From Pseudomonadota bacterium (GTDB taxonomy: Bacteria; Pseudomonadota; Alphaproteobacteria; Sphingomonadales; Sphingomonadaceae): a stretch of DNA of 48,104 bases. The stretch is taken from NCBI GenBank assembly GCA_023445495.1, contig JAEXLC010000133.1, forward strand, positions 1 through 48,104, in the 5' to 3' direction. How positions within the stretch are numbered: position 1 is the first letter of the stretch; each line of letters opens with the position of its first letter. Made by a program: the position numbers and the translations under genes. This document shows, piece by piece, positions 43,208 to 48,104 of this stretch. The notes beneath the pieces are model-generated. The model was not told where the DNA came from. It did not search any database and worked only from the letters and a program-made list of their open reading frames with translations.

Positions 43208-46200
43208 CTATTGGGTCAGCATGTTCTTCGATCCGTCGCCCACCACGAAATAGGCGCCCCAATAATAGGGATGCGAGTAGCGCGGCTGCGCGATGAGCTT
43301 GGCCTGGGCGACCTGAAGGGACCGGGAAATCGATGCCGACCGCCCGGAGAAATAGAAGGCACCCAGCAAGTCGTTCGTCTGCTTGCCCTCCGGCACCTTC
43401 CAATATGTCGCCATCACCGAGCGGGCGTTCGCGGCGATAAAGGAACGCACGAGGCCATCGAGCGACGGCATCGAGTCTTCGACGCCACCCAGGCGGCCTA
43501 TCTCGACGCTGGCCCCGGCAGCGGTATCGCATGCCGACAGCACGACCAGATTGGCGTCGAGCCGCAGCTGCGCCACTTCGTACGAGGAAAGCAGCCCGTC
43601 GGACTCCATTTTGCCGTCGGCATCGGGTGCCGCCAGAGTCGTCACCAGCGAGGGCGGCAGATGCATATGGCACTCGTCCGGCTGATCCGCGTCCACGGTC
43701 ACCGCTGTTTCCGGCAGGCCGTGGGTGGCGAAGTGCAGCACCTGATAATTGGCGAGCCGGCGCGACGCCTCGCCCTTCAGCAGGTTGAGGTCGGTGAACG
43801 CCCCCCGGATCACTTCCCCGGGATTCTTCACACCAAGATTATAGGCCGCGACCGCGATCTCGTCTGCGCTCACCGGCGCGCGCTCCGCATTCTGGGCCGC
43901 CCAGGCCGCATAGCTCACCTTGCAGTCGAACGGCATCGGCCGGTCCGCCACAGCCGCCGCAGCCTGTTCCGGCACGGCATTCTCTCCCAGGCCCAGGAAC
44001 GGCTCTGTCGCCTTCGTACTCCGTATCGCGGTGCGCGAGCGCAGGAAGGCACGGGGCGACAATACGGTGAAGGTCTCGCTGTTCGAGCCCAGGAAGCTGA
44101 CATCGCTATAGTCGAACTTGAACCCGTTGCGCGGCTTGCGCGCGTTGAAGCGCTCGACCGTCGCCGCGTTCGTCACCAGGATCGATATCGGCAATTGGCG
44201 AAGCGAGCCCGCCGGATTGTAGACGATCATCCGGTTGGCCTTGGTCAGCTCGGAAACGGCGCTGCCGGCGAGCGCGGTGAAAAGCTTGCTCGCGCTATCC
44301 AGGGCGAACAGCTTCGTCCGATTGACGGTGACCTGGTTTCCGGCCTTGTCGGTCTTCACCACCTGTTCCAGCTGGACGCTCGCCAGGATCTCCTGAACCT
44401 GCGCGTCGATCTGGCCCATGCTGTCACCGACCTGGTAGATATAGTTCTTCCCCTCGGGAGCGATGACGATCGCGAACATCCTGGTCCGCAACGCGACCAC
44501 CTTGAGATAGACTTCCCCGGGCGCCAGCTGCTTGCGAAGCTCCTCGATCGTGGCAGGCTGATCCTGCAGCGCACCGATGCCATTCGCCTTCAGGAGCCGG
44601 TTGTTGATCGCGTCGAGTTCGCGATTGATGTCGGCACGCAATGCTTCCGGCGATGCGCCGCCGGCATCCTGCGCGCCCTTCGCGCCACCGATCTCGTAGC
44701 GCAGCCGGATGAGCTGCCGCTCAAGATCCCCGCGCCTGCGCAGATCGACCGCGACGTTCGGATCGGACGACAATATCTTCTGCAACTGCGCGTATTCGCG
44801 GGCGATGCCGGGCTCGCCGATCATCTGCATCGCGCCGAAATAGGCCTCATCGCGCCTGTCGGTCTGCGGCGCGCGGGTCAGCAACGCGAAATAACCCTCC
44901 AGCGCCCCCAGCGCGACCGTTCCGGTGCCGCTCAGGTTCGGCAGCGCCTTGAGCGCCTCGTCATATTCGGCAAGCACCGCCTCGGGACGCGCGGCGGCGG
45001 CGGGATCGCTGGCAGCGATACTTGCCCGCTCAAGCTTGGTTTCCACCAGAAGCGGCGCGTTGATCGCGGTATCGGGCAGGCGCGGGCCATCCCTCAACCG
45101 GCAGCCAGCCGGCGCGGATTCACCGCTGAGAGCGGCGATCGCGCAATCGAAGCTGAGCCGCGCGCCCGCATAATCCTGATTGCGCGCCTGGATGCGGCCA
45201 TTCTGGCGCTCGATCGAGGCGCGCATCCAGACGATGCGCTCGGGGGCGATCAGCCGGACCGGCCCCTCGGCCGCCGCAACGGCCTCATCGAGCGCCTTGG
45301 CGCTTGCCTTCACTTCCCCCTCGCCAAGATAGGCGACGCTCAAGGCCCAGTTCTGCTGCACCGCGAGGAGCCGCCGCGCCAGCTGGCTGGCATCGGCCAG
45401 CGATGACGACAGCGTTTCCCCCCTGCTGTTCGCTTCCTCGTTGAGGCGGCTGAGCGTCGCGGGATCCTCCAGCGAGGCATCCGCCTTGGTCTTCAGGATA
45501 TTGACCGCTTCCTGCCATTTCCGCTGGTTGATCAGGTCGAGCCCGCGATAGGTCAGCAACAGGCTCCGCTTGAAATCGACGTCCGCCATCTTCGGGCTCT
45601 TCGCGAGAATCCCGTCCGCAACCGCGAAATGGTTCGCGGCAGACTGGAACTGGCTGAGATTCGAATCGGCCAGGCCTGCGGCAATCCGCAGATCGACTCT
45701 CTTTTCCTCCGGAGCGGAAGCGAATTCGCGGATCGCGTCGTTCAGGAGGCGGGACGCGTCGAGCGACCGTCCCGAATGGATGGCAGCCAGCGCTTCGCCC
45801 AGGATGGCATCGGCGGTGGCGCTGCCGCCCTGCGACGTCCCTTCCACCTTCGGGCCATCGGGAACTGCCGAGATCACCATGGGCTTGACCGCGGCGATGC
45901 CGGGCTTCGCGGACGCAACGCGGCCGGAGACGACCCGCAACGCCATTTCCAGAGGGGCCTGGCTCAGCTCGAGCGCAGCACCCTGATATTTCCTGCCGTT
46001 CAGGGTGAAGCGGATATCGACGGCGTTCCTGGCGAGCCTGGCATCGAAGCAGCGCCGCACCTGCACAAGGCCGACCCTGGCCATCTGAATCTCGCGAAAC
46101 TCGCCGCAATTGCCCACCGGCACCTCGGCATTCACCGCGCTCACATAGCCCTGCTCTTCGGCCGCCGAGATCCCGCGGCAGGTGATCGTGAAGGACTGGT

Positions 46201-46387
46201 CGCCGCTGAGCTTGAACGGCGCCCCGTCATCGACCCAGTTGCGCGCAGCCGAGCAGGATTCGCCCGCACTGTTCTGGCCAAGTTCGAACCGTTCGGGCAC
46301 GCCCCTGGCCGCCAGCGGCATGGCGGTCACGACCAGAGCAGCGATCACCACCGAACCGAGCTGCAGGCGGAAAGACGGATGCATCAT
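43208..46387 (-). CDS. Exported TPR-CHAT caspase-like protease
   Basis: 1059 residues. A signal peptide (about 1-28, VVIAALVVTAMPLAA) predicts export. Residues 30-150 form a domain with four Cys (45, 70, 94, 113), which could make two disulfides. A long helical, TPR-like region (about 190-640) follows, then the CHAT peptidase (about 690-1055) with His889 in HFATHG and Cys953 in LSACDTAAG, the caspase-type dyad. The C-terminal YSHPYYWGAYFVVGDG is also typical of CHAT. Most CHAT proteins are cytoplasmic; this one should work in the periplasm or outside. ATG at 46387 overlaps the upstream haemagglutinin-like gene by 4 nt (ATGA), so the exoprotein is the most likely partner or substrate. No intracellular death role is implied. 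Confidence 0.92.
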   Translation of the reverse strand: MMHPSFRLQLGSVVIAALVVTAMPLAARGVPERFELGQNSAGESCSAARNWVDDGAPFKLSGDQSFTITCRGISAAEEQGYVSAVNAEVPVGNCGEFREIQMARVGLVQVRRCFDARLARNAVDIRFTLNGRKYQGAALELSQAPLEMALRVVSGRVASAKPGIAAVKPMVISAVPDGPKVEGTSQGGSATADAILGEALAAIHSGRSLDASRLLNDAIREFASAPEEKRVDLRIAAGLADSNLSQFQSAANHFAVADGILAKSPKMADVDFKRSLLLTYRGLDLINQRKWQEAVNILKTKADASLEDPATLSRLNEEANSRGETLSSSLADASQLARRLLAVQQNWALSVAYLGEGEVKASAKALDEAVAAAEGPVRLIAPERIVWMRASIERQNGRIQARNQDYAGARLSFDCAIAALSGESAPAGCRLRDGPRLPDTAINAPLLVETKLERASIAASDPAAAARPEAVLAEYDEALKALPNLSGTGTVALGALEGYFALLTRAPQTDRRDEAYFGAMQMIGEPGIAREYAQLQKILSSDPNVAVDLRRRGDLERQLIRLRYEIGGAKGAQDAGGASPEALRADINRELDAINNRLLKANGIGALQDQPATIEELRKQLAPGEVYLKVVALRTRMFAIVIAPEGKNYIYQVGDSMGQIDAQVQEILASVQLEQVVKTDKAGNQVTVNRTKLFALDSASKLFTALAGSAVSELTKANRMIVYNPAGSLRQLPISILVTNAATVERFNARKPRNGFKFDYSDVSFLGSNSETFTVLSPRAFLRSRTAIRSTKATEPFLGLGENAVPEQAAAAVADRPMPFDCKVSYAAWAAQNAERAPVSADEIAVAAYNLGVKNPGEVIRGAFTDLNLLKGEASRRLANYQVLHFATHGLPETAVTVDADQPDECHMHLPPSLVTTLAAPDADGKMESDGLLSSYEVAQLRLDANLVVLSACDTAAGASVEIGRLGGVEDSMPSLDGLVRSFIAANARSVMATYWKVPEGKQTNDLLGAFYFSGRSASISRSLQVAQAKLIAQPRYSHPYYWGAYFVVGDGSKNMLTQ

Positions 46388-48104
46388 TTGAGACCTCCGT
46401 TGGAGCAGGGGCGTTCGCCGCCGGGCTGGCATTGGGCCGTACCGCTGCCCAGCTCGGCGGCGCCGATGCCGGTGATCAGCCCTTCGTTGCTGCGGCCGAC
46501 CAGCGGGCTGTAGGCGATCGTCGAATTGTCAGGCGCAGTGAACAATTGCGTCTGCCGCTCGTCGAACAGGGTGAAGTTCGGCGGCGGCGTATCGATGATC
46601 AGGCAGCCCTTGTCGGGTGACCCGATGACGCAGCCGTTCACGCGCGAATTGGACTGCGTGATCCGAACGAAGCGACTGCCGCCCGATCCGCTCGAGAAGT
46701 TCAGCACGGCTTCGGGAAGGATGCCCGCCGAGCGCTGCGAGAAGCCGTTGATCTGGCCGAACAGCGCGAAGCTGTTCGAGGTCCCGTCTCCGCCGCTGAA
46801 GAGTTGCAGCGCCAGTCCGGCGCTCGCCGATGGCGGCGTAACCTGGTTGAGCGAGACGCCCCCTCCGGTCGACGCATTGGTATTCTGGAACAATGCGTGA
46901 TCCGCGTAGGAGACCCGCAATTGCTTGGCCGTCAGGAAGGTCGTGCCGCTGTTGTTGCCATGATATAGCGAGGAGCCGGAGTTGGCGACGAGCTGCGCCA
47001 CGCCATCCGCCGACAGCCCATCGACTTCGGTTTTCAACGCCGCGTTGCCGAACAGGATCTTCCGTGCCCTGAGATCGAGCGTCCCGTTCGCGATGGTGAT
47101 CGATGCACCGGTGGCATCCGCGAAGATGCTCGTCGCCAGCGAACCCGGCACGACCGCCCCGTCCGGATTCGGCGCGGCGGCGTCAACGCCTCCGATCTGC
47201 AGCGTCCGCGTTCCGCCTGCGAGGATCGCGCCGCCAAGCGTCACGGCGCCGACGGTATAGAAGCGCAGCGCAGTGGCGCCCGTGCCATCGGCAATCGCGG
47301 CTTTGCCGAATGCGACCGGATTGCCAAGCGAATCGATTACGACATTGCTGGCCTGCAAACGGTTCAGCTCCGCTTCGCCAATCGCGAACTGGCCGGATGC
47401 CGCCGCGATGCCGTCGCCGATCACCGTGGTGTTCGCGGTGCTCGCATTCGTCAGCGTGATCGTCTTGCCGGCAGTCGATGCGACAACGGCGCCGCCGATA
47501 TTCACATCGGCAGTGCTGGAAAGCGCGATGCCGCCGGTCGCCGCCGTCAGGCCGCCGGTGATCGACAAGGTGCCCGTTGTCCCGGTCTTGGCGAGGTTCG
47601 CATCGACATTGGCAGTACCGGTGCCAAGCGTCAGCTGGCCCGCGCTCGCCTTGACCAGCAGCCCGCCATTGCGTGCGGTGGCAGTGGCGATGTCCACCGC
47701 CCTTGCCTGCACGTCGATCTGGTCGCCGGCCGTGGTGGTGCCGGCGACACCCGCCTGGACTGTGCCCAGCTGCGCGCTGCCCGACAATGCCCGCACCGTC
47801 ACCGTCTTGCCCGCACCGCTCGCCGCCAGGTCCGCCCGGCCATAGCCGGCGACGATGCCGCCCGGCTCCCCTGCCAGGCCGGTCACATCCCCGTCGGTCG
47901 CCGTCGCCTTGACCAATCCGGTCGCCGAGGTCACCGACTTCAGCCGGGCATGCGTCTTGCTGGTGATGGTCGCATCGCCGTTTGCCGCGAGCTGGGTCGT
48001 GACCCGCAGCTCATCAGCATCGCCGAGCTTGTCGAGAACCGCCGTGGTCGCCGCATCACCGCTGCCGAGATACAGCGCGCCGGTGCTCGCCTTGAGCGAC
48101 AGCC
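46384..48104 (-). CDS. Filamentous-haemagglutinin-like exoprotein, C-terminal part
   Basis: About 573 residues are visible; the 5' end lies beyond the right edge. The sequence is Ala/Gly/Thr-rich with repeating beta-helix strands (patterns such as TGGIALSSTADVNIGG and GGLLVKASAGQLTLG), as in TpsA proteins of two-partner secretion. A C-terminal non-repetitive part has NGCVIGSPDKGCLI and a short Cys-bearing tail, ending CQPGGERPCSNGG. The secretion domain that would confirm the family, and a TpsB pore gene, must lie further right if present. Outer-surface adhesion or polymer binding is the usual role. It is co-transcribed with the CHAT protease. Confidence 0.82.
   Translation of the reverse strand, partial: LSLKASTGALYLGSGDAATTAVLDKLGDADELRVTTQLAANGDATITSKTHARLKSVTSATGLVKATATDGDVTGLAGEPGGIVAGYGRADLAASGAGKTVTVRALSGSAQLGTVQAGVAGTTTAGDQIDVQARAVDIATATARNGGLLVKASAGQLTLGTGTANVDANLAKTGTTGTLSITGGLTAATGGIALSSTADVNIGGAVVASTAGKTITLTNASTANTTVIGDGIAAASGQFAIGEAELNRLQASNVVIDSLGNPVAFGKAAIADGTGATALRFYTVGAVTLGGAILAGGTRTLQIGGVDAAAPNPDGAVVPGSLATSIFADATGASITIANGTLDLRARKILFGNAALKTEVDGLSADGVAQLVANSGSSLYHGNNSGTTFLTAKQLRVSYADHALFQNTNASTGGGVSLNQVTPPSASAGLALQLFSGGDGTSNSFALFGQINGFSQRSAGILPEAVLNFSSGSGGSRFVRITQSNSRVNGCVIGSPDKGCLIIDTPPPNFTLFDERQTQLFTAPDNSTIAYSPLVGRSNEGLITGIGAAELGSGTAQCQPGGERPCSNGGLK

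Noticed and set aside
43106..45406. 766-codon plus-strand open frame
   Set aside because: Lies wholly antisense to the CHAT gene and shows no domain; third-position GC effect.

Overview
The window is high-GC DNA, densely coded and almost entirely on the minus strand. An alphaproteobacterium of the Sphingomonas type is the best guess: the outer-membrane receptor has a DIVVTG-type TonB box and a C-terminal Phe, the small secreted proteins look sphingomonad, and the T6SS lacks tssJ. This is inference from protein style; there is no rRNA or marker gene here.

Region 1 (1-14560, all minus) is a catabolic locus. In transcription order: a regulator made of two TetR units fused head to tail, a TonB-dependent receptor, a GH78 alpha-L-rhamnosidase, a type-B carboxylesterase, an alpha/beta hydrolase, a tannase/feruloyl-esterase lipoprotein, an AMP-forming acyl-CoA ligase, a small secreted protein of unknown role and a GH3 beta-glycosidase cut by the window edge. 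From the rhamnosidase to the small protein the genes overlap by 4 nt or nearly touch. The set fits import and dismantling of an acylated rhamnose- and glucose-bearing compound, with CoA activation of the released acid. A palindrome upstream of the regulator gene (TTGAAA-N3-TGTACA-N3-TTTCAA) recurs as a half-site plus core upstream of the receptor.

Region 2 (14851-42187) is a type VI secretion locus. A minus-strand operon runs ompA-like, tssA, tssB, tssC, hcp, tagJ, tssE, tssF, tssG, clpV and a GH19 lysozyme-like gene. A plus-strand block holds vgrG, a DUF6931 gene and tagH (FHA). A second minus-strand operon runs tssK, tssL (with a C-terminal OmpA domain), tssM, tagF, pppA and ppkA. FHA, PpkA, PppA and TagF form the known phosphorylation switch. 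I found no tssJ and no PAAR gene. An M23 endopeptidase gene is divergent from tssK. The GH19 protein is the only obvious effector candidate and has no evident immunity gene.

Region 3 (42175-48104, minus) holds a CPBP-family membrane protein that seems to have lost catalytic residues, then a two-gene unit: the C-terminal part of a filamentous-haemagglutinin-like exoprotein (5' end outside the window) and, with a 4-nt overlap, an exported TPR-CHAT caspase-like protease. No tRNA, rRNA, insertion sequence or CRISPR array was seen. The longest stretch without a gene is 14561-14850 (290 nt).
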